A stretch of 13,883 bases of DNA from Gallionella sp. (lineage in GTDB: Bacteria; Pseudomonadota; Gammaproteobacteria; Burkholderiales; Gallionellaceae). Of the stretch, positions 7,702 through 13,883 are shown one piece after another. Both the position numbers and the translations under genes were made by a program. Position 1 is the first letter of the stretch; each line of letters starts with the position of its first letter. Location of the stretch: the NCBI GenBank assembly GCA_025362155.1, contig JANYHX010000275.1:1-13883 (forward strand), read 5' to 3'. Below the pieces are notes generated by a model, which saw only the letters and a list, made by a program, of their open reading frames with translations, ran no database searches and had not been told where the DNA came from.

Positions 7702-7726
7702 GGAGTTTGGATTTTTAGAGGTGCCC
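7702..7726 (-). repeat. MITE terminal inverted repeat, right
   Basis: The right 25-bp end, reading AGAGGTGCCC at its outer tip on the + strand; it matches the left end at 23 of 25 positions when reverse-complemented. Confidence 0.85.
7718..7723 (+). promoter_or_regulatory. MITE-derived candidate ribosome binding site for the Mg2+ ATPase
   Basis: GAGGTG sits in the outer tip of the right terminal repeat, about nine to eleven bases before the ATG at 7733. It is the only Shine-Dalgarno-like block upstream; the native sequence offers at most AAAG directly against the start. Spacing is slightly long for 7733, and longer still for the alternative ATG at 7739. Confidence 0.4.
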
Positions 7727-7730
7727 TAAA
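7727..7730. repeat. Target-site duplication, right copy (TAAA)
   Basis: TAAA follows the right terminal repeat immediately and ends two bases before the ATPase ATG at 7733. Confidence 0.75.
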
Positions 7731-7732
7731 GA

Positions 7733-10366
7733 ATGACTATGGAATCATCACCTCAGCTAGCTAACACCAGCACGGCTAATTCCGCTGGCGGGAAAGATGC
7801 GCGTATTTCCGATCAATTACTGGAAATGGGGTACGCCGACACCGCTGCCGTGCTGCAGCAACTTGCATCGCGTCTGGATGGCCTGACGCAGGCTGAAGCC
7901 GATACTCGCTTGAAGCAATATGGTCTGAATGCGATTGCCCGGGAGCAGCGGCAATCTGCCTTGCTGCGCCTGTTGAGCAACGTCAAGAATCCATTGGTGC
8001 TGCTGCTCGTGGCGCTGGGCGTGCTTTCTTTTCTGACCGGTGACTTGCGGGCGACGGCCGTCATTTTCGTGATGGTGATACTCGGCATAGTCCTGCGTTT
8101 CGTGCAGGAGATGCGCGCCGATAACGCGGCCGAGAAACTTAAGGCAATGGTCAGCAACACCGCCACGTTGGTACGAGACGGCAAGGAAAAGGAAATCCCA
8201 CTCAAGATGTTAGTCCCCGGCGACATCATCCGGCTGGCCGCCGGTGATATGGTACCGGCCGACGTCAGGGTGCTGTCCGCCAAAGACTTGTTTCTCAATC
8301 AGTCGGCACTTACGGGCGAATCTCTGCCGGTAGAAAAAAAGACCGACGCGGCGCCCGCCGACGCTCACAACCCGCTGGAACTGGTAAACATCTGTTTCCT
8401 GGGCACCAACGTGGAAAGCGGAGCCGCAACGGCGGCGGTCATTTACACCGGCGAGCAGACCTACTTGGGATCGCTGGCCGCCAACATCGTTGGGCAGCGT
8501 CAGTTGACCAGCTTCGACAATGGCCTCAACAAGTTCACCTGGCTGATGATCCTGTTCATCGCAGTGATGGTGCCGACCGTCTTTCTGCTCAACGGGCTGA
8601 GCAAACACAACTGGATGGAAGCATTTCTGTTTGCGATGGCCGTGGCCGTCGGGTTGACGCCCGAGATGCTGCCGATGATCGTTACGGTCAACCTGTCCAA
8701 GGGCGCGCTGGCGATGGCGCGCAAGAAAGTGATTGTAAAGCGCCTGAATGCCATTCAGAACTTCGGTGCAATGGATGTGCTGTGTACCGACAAGACCGGC
8801 ACCATCACTCAGGGCAAGATCGTGCTTGAAAAACATCTGGATGTGAACGGCGAAGACAGCGAGAAGGTGCTGCATTTTGGCTACCTGAACAGCTTCCATC
8901 ATACTGGCTTGAAGAACCTGCTGGACGAGGCCATCCTCAAGCATGAGGAACTGGAACAACACCTGCAAGTGCAAGAGAAGTACCGCAAGATAGACGAGAT
9001 TCCGTTCGACTTCGTGCGCCGCCGGATGTCGGTGGTGGTGGAAGATGAAAACGGATTGAACACGTTGATTTGCAAAGGTGCGGTCGATGAAGTGCTGAAC
9101 CTGTGCACGCGGGTGGAACTAAAAGGCGAGGTGATCGCTGTGCAGCCCGAACATGACACCAGACGCCGACAGCTTGCGGACGAACTTAATGGACAGGGCT
9201 TCCGTGTGATCGCCTTGGCATACAAGCAAATGCAGGGTGCGCCGGATGAGCCAGTGTACGCGGTCAAGGATGAGTCGGATCTGATCCTGCTGGGTTTTCT
9301 GGCCTTCCTCGATCCGCCCAAGGACACCGCCGCCGAGGCCTTGAAGCGGCTGCATAGCCTGAACGTGGACGTCAAAATTCTGACCGGCGATAACGAAATC
9401 ATCACCGCCTACATCTGCAAGGAAGTGGGCATGCCGGTCGAGCATCTGTTGCTCGGCTCTCAAATCGAGGCGATGAGCGATGACGAACTTGCTGTCGCCG
9501 TCGCTGCAAGCAGTGTGTTTGCGCGGCTGGCTCCGGCGCACAAGGAGCGCATCATCCGCGCGCTGCAGAACAAGGATCACGTAGTCGGCTTCATGGGCGA
9601 CGGCATCAACGACGCCCCCGCGCTCAAGGCGGCCGATGTGGGTATTTCAGTGGATAGCGCGGTCGACATCGCCAAGGAGTCCTCCGACATCATCCTGCTG
9701 GAAAACAACTTACTGATACTGGAGCAGGGCGTGCTGGAGGGGCGGCGGGTGTTCGGCAACATCATCAAGTACATCAAGATGGCGGCCAGCTCCAACTTCG
9801 GCAACATGTTCAGCGTGGTCGGGGCCAGCGTGTTTTTGCCATTCCTGCCGATGCTGCCGATCCAGGTGTTGATCAACAACTTGCTGTACGACTTCTCGCA
9901 GATCGCGATCCCCACCGACGCGGTGGACGCCGACTGGCTGACCAGGCCGCGCAAGTGGGCGATAGGCGAGATCAAGCATTTCATCCTGATTATCGGCCCG
10001 ATCAGCTCGATCTTCGATTACCTGACATTCTTTATCATGCTGTACCTTTTCAACAGCTGGCAAAACCCGGCACTGTTCCACACTGGCTGGTTCGTGGAGT
10101 CGCTCTTCACCCAGACGCTGATCATCCATGTTATTCGCACCAACAAGATTCCGTTCATTGAAAGCCGCGCCAGTTGGCCGCTGATTGCCACATCGCTGAT
10201 CATCGTTGCAGTGGGCGCCTGGCTGACGGTTTCGCCGTTGGCCGACACGCTCGGTTTTGTTGCATTGCCACCGCTATACTGGGCGCTACTGGCGATCATG
10301 CTGCTGTGCTATATGATAGTGACCCAACTGGTAAAGACCTGGTTTATCCGCAGGTTTGCCGAATGA
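7733..10366 (+). CDS. mgtA: Mg2+-importing P-type ATPase (MgtA/MgtB type, P3B)
   Basis: An 877-residue inner-membrane P-type ATPase. Parts in order: cation-transporter N-terminal region (about 35-75); TM1-TM2 (about 85-125); actuator domain with LTGES (193-197); TM3-TM4 with GLTPEMLPMIV (307-317), typical of the Mg2+ subclass; KRLNAIQNFGAMDVLCTDKTGT (phosphorylated Asp353); nucleotide domain CKGA (447-450); ILTGDN (549-554); MGDGINDAPALKAADVGIS (621-639); then the C-terminal TM bundle with NNLLYDFSQIAIPTDAVD. The combination of TPEMLP, IQNFGAMD and LLYDxSQxAIPxD matches MgtA/MgtB and sets it apart from Ca2+ or heavy-metal pumps. Length and catalytic motifs are complete. The start is uncertain between 7733 and 7739. 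A 201-bp MITE-like element abuts the start, so promoter and leader are partly element-derived. No Mg2+-sensing leader could be recognised upstream. Confidence 0.93.
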   Translation: MTMESSPQLANTSTANSAGGKDARISDQLLEMGYADTAAVLQQLASRLDGLTQAEADTRLKQYGLNAIAREQRQSALLRLLSNVKNPLVLLLVALGVLSFLTGDLRATAVIFVMVILGIVLRFVQEMRADNAAEKLKAMVSNTATLVRDGKEKEIPLKMLVPGDIIRLAAGDMVPADVRVLSAKDLFLNQSALTGESLPVEKKTDAAPADAHNPLELVNICFLGTNVESGAATAAVIYTGEQTYLGSLAANIVGQRQLTSFDNGLNKFTWLMILFIAVMVPTVFLLNGLSKHNWMEAFLFAMAVAVGLTPEMLPMIVTVNLSKGALAMARKKVIVKRLNAIQNFGAMDVLCTDKTGTITQGKIVLEKHLDVNGEDSEKVLHFGYLNSFHHTGLKNLLDEAILKHEELEQHLQVQEKYRKIDEIPFDFVRRRMSVVVEDENGLNTLICKGAVDEVLNLCTRVELKGEVIAVQPEHDTRRRQLADELNGQGFRVIALAYKQMQGAPDEPVYAVKDESDLILLGFLAFLDPPKDTAAEALKRLHSLNVDVKILTGDNEIITAYICKEVGMPVEHLLLGSQIEAMSDDELAVAVAASSVFARLAPAHKERIIRALQNKDHVVGFMGDGINDAPALKAADVGISVDSAVDIAKESSDIILLENNLLILEQGVLEGRRVFGNIIKYIKMAASSNFGNMFSVVGASVFLPFLPMLPIQVLINNLLYDFSQIAIPTDAVDADWLTRPRKWAIGEIKHFILIIGPISSIFDYLTFFIMLYLFNSWQNPALFHTGWFVESLFTQTLIIHVIRTNKIPFIESRASWPLIATSLIIVAVGAWLTVSPLADTLGFVALPPLYWALLAIMLLCYMIVTQLVKTWFIRRFAE

Positions 10367-10380
10367 TCGAGGGTGGTGGA

Positions 10381-10396
10381 GAATATACATATATTC
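10381..10396. promoter_or_regulatory. AT-rich 16-bp palindrome, possible operator
   Basis: GAATATA (10381-10387) and TATATTC (10390-10396) are perfect 7-bp arms around CA, 15 bp after the ATPase stop codon. The block is unusually AT-rich for this DNA. A dimeric regulator could bind it; no regulator gene is nearby, and it may be chance. Confidence 0.3.
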
Positions 10397-10465
10397 GTTA
10401 CTCGGATTGCAAGTGCGCGCCATATTGTAGTGCGCTCACGGTTGAAAAAGCGCATGAAAGGAACT

Positions 10466-10582
10466 ATGAAATTTCCAACTTTTTCCCGCTCGGGGTTTTT
10501 CGCAGCGGCGCTTTTATTGGCTCATGCACGCCAGTCCATCTCCTCCGAACATCCCACTCAACCAGGAATTGGCGGCGGTTGA
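10466..10582 (+). CDS. Hypothetical 38-residue peptide with signal-like N-terminus
   Basis: The frame begins MKFPTFSRSGFFAAALLLAHA, a basic start followed by a hydrophobic core as in Sec signal peptides, then about 17 polar residues ending GIGGG. AAAGGA lies three to four bases before the ATG, which is rather close. It is in-frame with an upstream ATG at 10373 that would add 31 residues without hydrophobic character. The body is too short for a finished secreted protein, so it may be the stump of a gene frameshifted at about 10520 (see the 10524-10790 frame). I recognise no family. Confidence 0.25.
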   Translation: MKFPTFSRSGFFAAALLLAHARQSISSEHPTQPGIGGG

Positions 10583-10653
10583 TTATTCGAAGGAGACATG
10601 CAACCGGGGTTGCGGCTTCAGAATAACGGGGGGAAGCCGGGAACGATTTGTGG

Positions 10654-10734
10654 ATGAATGCGCTGCTCAGTGTATTCGTCAAAGAAGCAGCGACGCCATT
10701 GGGAATGTTCAAGGTGGTCGTTTCAAAAAAATAA
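10654..10734 (+). CDS. Hypothetical 26-residue peptide
   Basis: The ATG at 10654 opens a frame beginning MNALLSVFVKEAATPLGM and ending FKVVVSKK, followed by TAA. Its residue make-up looks protein-like, but there is no well-placed ribosome site (GGAA at 10640-10643, ten bases away). It overlaps other small frames in the same stretch. It may be a fragment of a decayed gene or chance. Confidence 0.15.
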   Translation: MNALLSVFVKEAATPLGMFKVVVSKK

Positions 10735-10869
10735 ACATGAAAAAGGGCGAGCCGCTGTTGCAGGTAGTGCGCCACGCTGCGAAGAAGTGAGGTGGAAGCG
10801 CAGACCATCGTCTATGCTTTGCTGGCGGCGCACATGCATTAGCCGGAGATTACGTCCACAAAAAATTTG

Positions 10870-10875
10870 AAGGAG
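10870..10875 (+). promoter_or_regulatory. Strong ribosome binding site of the glucan phosphorylase gene
   Basis: AAGGAG lies five bases before the ATG at 10881. It is the best Shine-Dalgarno in the window and settles the phosphorylase start. Confidence 0.8.
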
Positions 10876-10880
10876 AAAAT

Positions 10881-13427
10881 ATGAGCGAGCCAACAAGGAT
10901 CATTCACCCCAAGGGGCGTCTTTTATGCTCAGACGTAGAGGGATTCGATTCTCTGGCCGAGCTGGCCTTGGATGTGCGTTCGTCGTGGAATCATGCCACC
11001 GACCAAGTGTGGCGCCAGCTTGATCCGGCGCTCTGGGATCTGACGCGGAATCCGTGGGTCGTCCTGCAGACGGTGTCACGGGAGAAACTCCAGCGTGTTT
11101 TAGCCGATCCCGCTTTCCGCGAAAACGTCGACGAGCTGGTGCAAGCCAGGCGCGATGCGGCGGAAGCACCCGCGTGGTTCCAGCAAACCTACCCTCAAGC
11201 GCAGCTAAGCTGTGTTGCGTATTTCAGTATGGAATTCATGTTGAGCGAAGCGTTGCCCATTTACTCGGGCGGCCTGGGTAACGTGGCCGGGGATCAACTC
11301 AAGACCGCCAGCGATTTGGGCGTTCCGGTGATCGGCGTGGGGCTGCTCTACCAGCAAGGCTATTTTCGCCAAGTGATCGATAAGGATGGCGCGCAACATG
11401 CCCTCTTTCCATATAACGACCCCGGGCAGCTGCCGATTACACCATTGCGTAAGCCGAATGGGGAGTGGCTGCGCTTAGAGGTCGCGTTACCCGGTTACTC
11501 AGTCTGGTTGCGCACCTGGCAGGTTCAGGTCGGCCGCGTGAAGCTGTACCTGCTGGACAGTAATGACGCCGCGAATTACCCCGCGCATCGAGGCATCACC
11601 AGTGAGCTTTACGGCGGCGGGCCGGAGTTGCGCCTCAAACAGGAAATGCTGCTCGGAATTGGCGGATGGCGACTGCTCGCGGCGCTCGGTATCCGGCCAG
11701 AAGTCTGCCACTTGAATGAAGGGCATGCAGCCTTCGCGGTGCTGGAGCGTGCGCGAAGCTTCATGGAGGAAACTGGGCGAACCTTCGAGGTCGCCCTGGC
11801 CGTTACCAGGGCGGGCAACCTGTTCACCTCGCACACGGCGGTGGCTGCCGGTTTTGATCGCTTCGCTCCGGCGCTCATTGAACAATACCTCGGTGGTTAT
11901 GCCGAACAGAAGCTCGGCATGACACCTCACGATTTGCTGGCCCTGGGCCGCCAAAACCCGAACGACTTGTCGGAACCTTTCAACATGGCCTATCTGGCGA
12001 TTCGCGGAAGTGGGGCGGTGAATGGCGTGAGTCGCTTGCATGGAAAAGTGAGCCGGCATCTGTTTGAGCCGCTCTTTCCACACTGGCCGACGGAAGAAGT
12101 ACCGGTCGAACACGTGACCAACGGCGTCCATATGTCCACCTGGGATTCGGCGGCGGCCGATGATCTTTGGACGGAGGCCTGTGGAAAAGATCGTTGGCTG
12201 GGTGCAACAGAAACCCTGGAGCAGGACATTAGCCGCATCTCCGACACCAGGCTCTGGCAATTTCGCACTGCCGCTCGCCTGTCTCTCGTTGAATACGTTC
12301 GTGAACGATGGTCCCGGCAGTTGGCTACATCCGGCGCGTCGCCCGAGGCGGTTAATGGTGCGAAGCATCTGTTTGATCCCAACACGTTGACGCTGGGTTT
12401 TGCACGTCGTTTTGCGACCTACAAGCGACCTAACCTGCTGCTGCACGACCCGGAGCGGCTGCTGCGCCTGCTGACTAATCCGCAACACCCGGTGCAGCTC
12501 ATCATGGCCGGTAAGGCCCATCCCGATGACCTGGCAGGACAGGCCCTGATTCAGCAATGGATGCATTTCATCCAGCGGTTCAAGGCACGCCCCCATGTGA
12601 TCTTCCTCAGTGACTACGACATGCATTTGACCGAGCAGTTGGTGCAGGGAGTAGATGTCTGGCTAAACACACCGCGACGTCCCTGGGAAGCGTGTGGAAC
12701 GAGCGGTATGAAGGTACTGGTCAATGGCGGTATCAATCTGTCTGAATTGGACGGCTGGTGGGCGGAAGCCTACACACCGGAAGTGGGGTGGGCGCTGGGA
12801 GATGGTCAGGAACATGATAGCGATCCCGCCTGGGATGTGATCGAAGCCGAAGTCCTCTATGACCTGCTCGAACGCGAGGTGATCCCGGAGTTCTATACTC
12901 GGGATGAACAAGGTATCCCCAGCGCCTGGGTGAACCGGATGCGGGAAAGTATGGCGCGCTTGACGCCGCGCTTTTCCACCAGCCGCTCGGTGCGCGAATA
13001 CACCGAGCAACACTACCTCCCGGCGGCTTCCGCCTACCGTGAGCGGGTCGCCGGCAAAGGCGAAATCGGCGTAGAGCTGGTTAATTGGTGGCACGCACTG
13101 GATCAAAAATGGACCGCGCTACACTTTGGCGAAATGAAGGTTGAAACCGATGGCGAGCAACACGTATTCGAGGTGCAGGTTTATCTCGATGAACTCGACC
13201 CGGATACAGTGTGGGTCGAGCTTTATGCCAATGGCGTTAACGGTACTGCACCGGAGCGAGTGGGGATGAAGCGCGTGCGGCAACTGGTGGGAGCAACGAA
13301 CGGCTACGCCTATCGCGCAGAGGTGCCTGCAGCCCGTCCGGCGGCGGACTATACAGCGCGCCTCATACCGCATCGCGACGGCATGGCGGTTCCTTTGGAA
13401 GATGCGCATATCCTGTGGCAGCGGTGA
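10881..13427 (+). CDS. glgP: Alpha-glucan (glycogen) phosphorylase
   Basis: An 848-residue GT35 phosphorylase of the divergent alpha-glucan phosphorylase group found in many bacteria and archaea. It releases glucose-1-phosphate from glycogen or maltodextrin using phosphate and pyridoxal-phosphate. Landmarks: VAYFSMEFMLSEALPIYSGG (112-131) and GLGNVAGDQLKTASDLGVPV, then GVGLLYQQGYFRQ (152-164), HLNEGHAAFAVLER (277-290), TSHTAVAAGFDRF (316-328), EHVTNGVHMSTW (410-421), GFARRFATYKRPNLL (506-520), MAGKAHPDD (542-550) and EACGTSGMKVLVNGG (603-617), where Lys611 is the pyridoxal-phosphate lysine. The domain of unknown function typical of this subclass covers about the first 100 residues. It has its own strong SD and is separated by 514 bp from the ATPase gene, so probably has its own promoter. 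Together with the debranching enzyme upstream it completes intracellular glycogen breakdown. Confidence 0.95.
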   Translation: MSEPTRIIHPKGRLLCSDVEGFDSLAELALDVRSSWNHATDQVWRQLDPALWDLTRNPWVVLQTVSREKLQRVLADPAFRENVDELVQARRDAAEAPAWFQQTYPQAQLSCVAYFSMEFMLSEALPIYSGGLGNVAGDQLKTASDLGVPVIGVGLLYQQGYFRQVIDKDGAQHALFPYNDPGQLPITPLRKPNGEWLRLEVALPGYSVWLRTWQVQVGRVKLYLLDSNDAANYPAHRGITSELYGGGPELRLKQEMLLGIGGWRLLAALGIRPEVCHLNEGHAAFAVLERARSFMEETGRTFEVALAVTRAGNLFTSHTAVAAGFDRFAPALIEQYLGGYAEQKLGMTPHDLLALGRQNPNDLSEPFNMAYLAIRGSGAVNGVSRLHGKVSRHLFEPLFPHWPTEEVPVEHVTNGVHMSTWDSAAADDLWTEACGKDRWLGATETLEQDISRISDTRLWQFRTAARLSLVEYVRERWSRQLATSGASPEAVNGAKHLFDPNTLTLGFARRFATYKRPNLLLHDPERLLRLLTNPQHPVQLIMAGKAHPDDLAGQALIQQWMHFIQRFKARPHVIFLSDYDMHLTEQLVQGVDVWLNTPRRPWEACGTSGMKVLVNGGINLSELDGWWAEAYTPEVGWALGDGQEHDSDPAWDVIEAEVLYDLLEREVIPEFYTRDEQGIPSAWVNRMRESMARLTPRFSTSRSVREYTEQHYLPAASAYRERVAGKGEIGVELVNWWHALDQKWTALHFGEMKVETDGEQHVFEVQVYLDELDPDTVWVELYANGVNGTAPERVGMKRVRQLVGATNGYAYRAEVPAARPAADYTARLIPHRDGMAVPLEDAHILWQR

Positions 13428-13498
13428 TTCGGTTTTGAAAGGGTCAGGAAGGAACCAACATATCCAATGTACGCGGCAAAAAGACAAAGGAATCGAAC

Positions 13499-13582
13499 GT
13501 GAGCCGGACTAACGGGCTGGCAAAGACCATTACCTTAGTGTTTCCGTTGCTGCTGCTGTTTCATTTATGGCGCATCAGGTAA
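13499..13582 (+). CDS. Possible 27-residue single-membrane-span peptide
   Basis: The GTG at 13499 has AAAGGA (13486-13491) seven bases upstream. The frame runs MSRTNGLAKTITLVFPLLLL, then FHLWRIR and TAA. A short basic head, one hydrophobic stretch of about 14 residues (TITLVFPLLLLFHLW) and a basic tail form a plausible small membrane peptide. It lies alone between the phosphorylase and ferredoxin genes. The GTG start and small size make it uncertain, and it matches no family I know. Confidence 0.3.
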   Translation: MSRTNGLAKTITLVFPLLLLFHLWRIR

Positions 13583-13611
13583 AGTATAGTTCGATATTTA
13601 CGGAGCACCTC

Positions 13612-13883
13612 ATGAGCTTTTACGACAAGCATGTTTTTTCTGTACCAACCAGCGTGAAGACGGCAGCGCTTGCTGCGGCAATCACCATGCACAGCAGGCA
13701 CGCGACTACGTCAAGAAAAAAGTCAAGGAACTGGGCATTCCTAAACTGGAAAATAAAATTCGCATCAACACTGCGGGATGTATGGATCGTTGCGAGGAGG
13801 GGCCGGTCATCGTGGTGTATCCGGAAGGCACGTGGTATACCTATGTGGATGAAAAAGACCTCGATGAGATCATCGAAGAACAT
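13612..13883 (+). pseudogene. Thioredoxin-like [2Fe-2S] ferredoxin gene, frameshifted in a T-run and cut by window end
   Basis: The ATG at 13612, with GGAG six bases upstream, begins MSFYDKHVF and then leaves frame at the run of six T (13634-13639). From 13638 the next frame reads FCTNQREDGSACCGNHHAQQ, continues with a basic KKKVKELG stretch, and then INTAGCMDRCEEGPVIVVYP and a WYTYVDEKDLDEIIEEH tail, open to the last base. This is the (2Fe-2S) ferredoxin domain protein family related to thioredoxin-like ferredoxins: Cys at 13641, a CysCys pair at 13671-13676, and C-x3-C at 13779-13793. These small proteins carry one cluster and are presumed electron carriers or cluster proteins. With seven T instead of six, HVFFC would be read continuously. 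The break may be a true mutation, a sequencing error in a homopolymer, or slippage. Without the shift I would call the gene intact to the window edge. Confidence 0.85.

Larger units (their letters stand above)
7526..7726. mobile_element. 201-bp MITE-like non-coding element with 25-bp terminal inverted repeats
   Basis: The left end (7526-7550) and the reverse complement of the right end (7702-7726) agree at 23 of 25 positions; both begin GGGCACCTCTAAAAAT. The same four bases, TAAA, flank the element on both sides (7522-7525 and 7727-7730), as expected of a target-site duplication. No meaningful reading frame exists inside, but it holds a strong 15-bp-arm hairpin (7630-7681). Short, non-coding, paired ends and a small duplication are the hallmarks of a miniature inverted-repeat transposable element moved in trans by a full-length transposase. 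End length and a 4-bp duplication would suit an IS5-like parent, but that is inference. It lies between glgX and the Mg2+ ATPase gene, and its right end forms almost the whole immediate leader of the latter. Confidence 0.85.
10367..10880. other. 514-bp region without a recognisable gene
   Basis: Between the ATPase stop and the phosphorylase start all three + frames hold short open stretches (10363-10626, 10466-10582, 10524-10790, 10654-10734), none resembling a known family. The two frames crossing at about 10520-10530 would join a signal-peptide-like start (10466) to a Cys-containing tail (10524-10790) if one base were changed, so a decayed small secreted protein gene is possible. SD-like blocks occur at 10457-10462 (AAAGGA), 10590-10595 (AAGGAG) and 10870-10875 (AAGGAG). 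Only the last clearly serves a gene. A palindrome is at 10381-10396. No convincing terminator was found. Confidence 0.4.

Noticed and set aside
10476..10500. Possible intrinsic terminator CCCGCTCGGGGTTTTT after the ATPase gene
   Set aside because: The stem is only 3-4 bp with a 2-4 base loop, about 120 bp after the stop codon; too weak to call.
11499..12626. A 375-codon open frame on the minus strand opposite glgP
   Set aside because: It lies fully inside a well-supported phosphorylase gene, has no recognisable motif or ribosome site, and such mirror frames are common in G+C-rich codon usage. The same applies to 2081-2824, 2990-3751, 5786-6382, 6890-7471 and 8210-8974 on the minus strand.
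13467..13502. 11-codon frame MYAAKRQRNRT overlapping the GTG at 13499
   Set aside because: AGGAAGGAA lies about 10 bases upstream but the peptide is only basic filler; no support beyond the ATG.
1..13883. CRISPR array, rRNA, prophage or toxin-antitoxin system
   Set aside because: No regularly spaced repeats, rRNA-like stretches, phage genes or small paired genes of known toxin families were seen on either strand.

Overview
The window reads as chromosomal DNA of a moderately G+C-rich proteobacterium. A member of the Betaproteobacteria (Nitrosomonadales-like) or a methylotrophic gammaproteobacterium would fit the gene set, but no rRNA or taxonomic marker is present, so this is inference. All recognisable cellular genes lie on the + strand. 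Only the IS fragment at the left edge is on the - strand.

Layout: 1-204 is the left end of an IS3-family insertion sequence with a damaged orfA, cut by the window edge. 238-933 encodes a membrane protein of the lycopene-cyclase-domain family, and 1009-1701 a VIT1/CCC1-type Fe/Mn transporter. 1787-7441 is a tight, probably co-transcribed block of transaldolase, phosphoketolase (XFP) and an isoamylase/GlgX-type debranching enzyme. A 21-codon open frame sits exactly between transaldolase and phosphoketolase. 7526-7726 is a 201-bp non-coding MITE-like element with 25-bp terminal inverted repeats, a TAAA target duplication and a strong internal hairpin. It lies 6 bp before the start of an MgtA-type Mg2+ P-type ATPase (7733-10366). 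10367-10880 is a 514-bp stretch with no recognisable gene but several tiny frames and a 16-bp palindrome. 10881-13427 encodes an alpha-glucan phosphorylase (GlgP). A possible 27-aa single-TM peptide follows, and the window ends in a thioredoxin-like [2Fe-2S] ferredoxin gene whose frame is broken in a run of six T.

How the genes fit together: GlgP and the debranching enzyme would release glucose-1-phosphate and short glucans from glycogen. After conversion to fructose-6-phosphate and xylulose-5-phosphate by enzymes encoded elsewhere, XFP would cleave these to acetyl-phosphate plus erythrose-4-phosphate or glyceraldehyde-3-phosphate, with transaldolase rearranging the sugar phosphates. The block therefore looks like a glycogen-to-acetyl-phosphate (bifid-shunt-like) module. 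XFP depends on thiamine diphosphate and a divalent cation, and a Mg2+ pump and an Fe/Mn transporter flank the module; whether that is functional or accidental is unknown. I found no rRNA, convincing tRNA, CRISPR array or phage gene.
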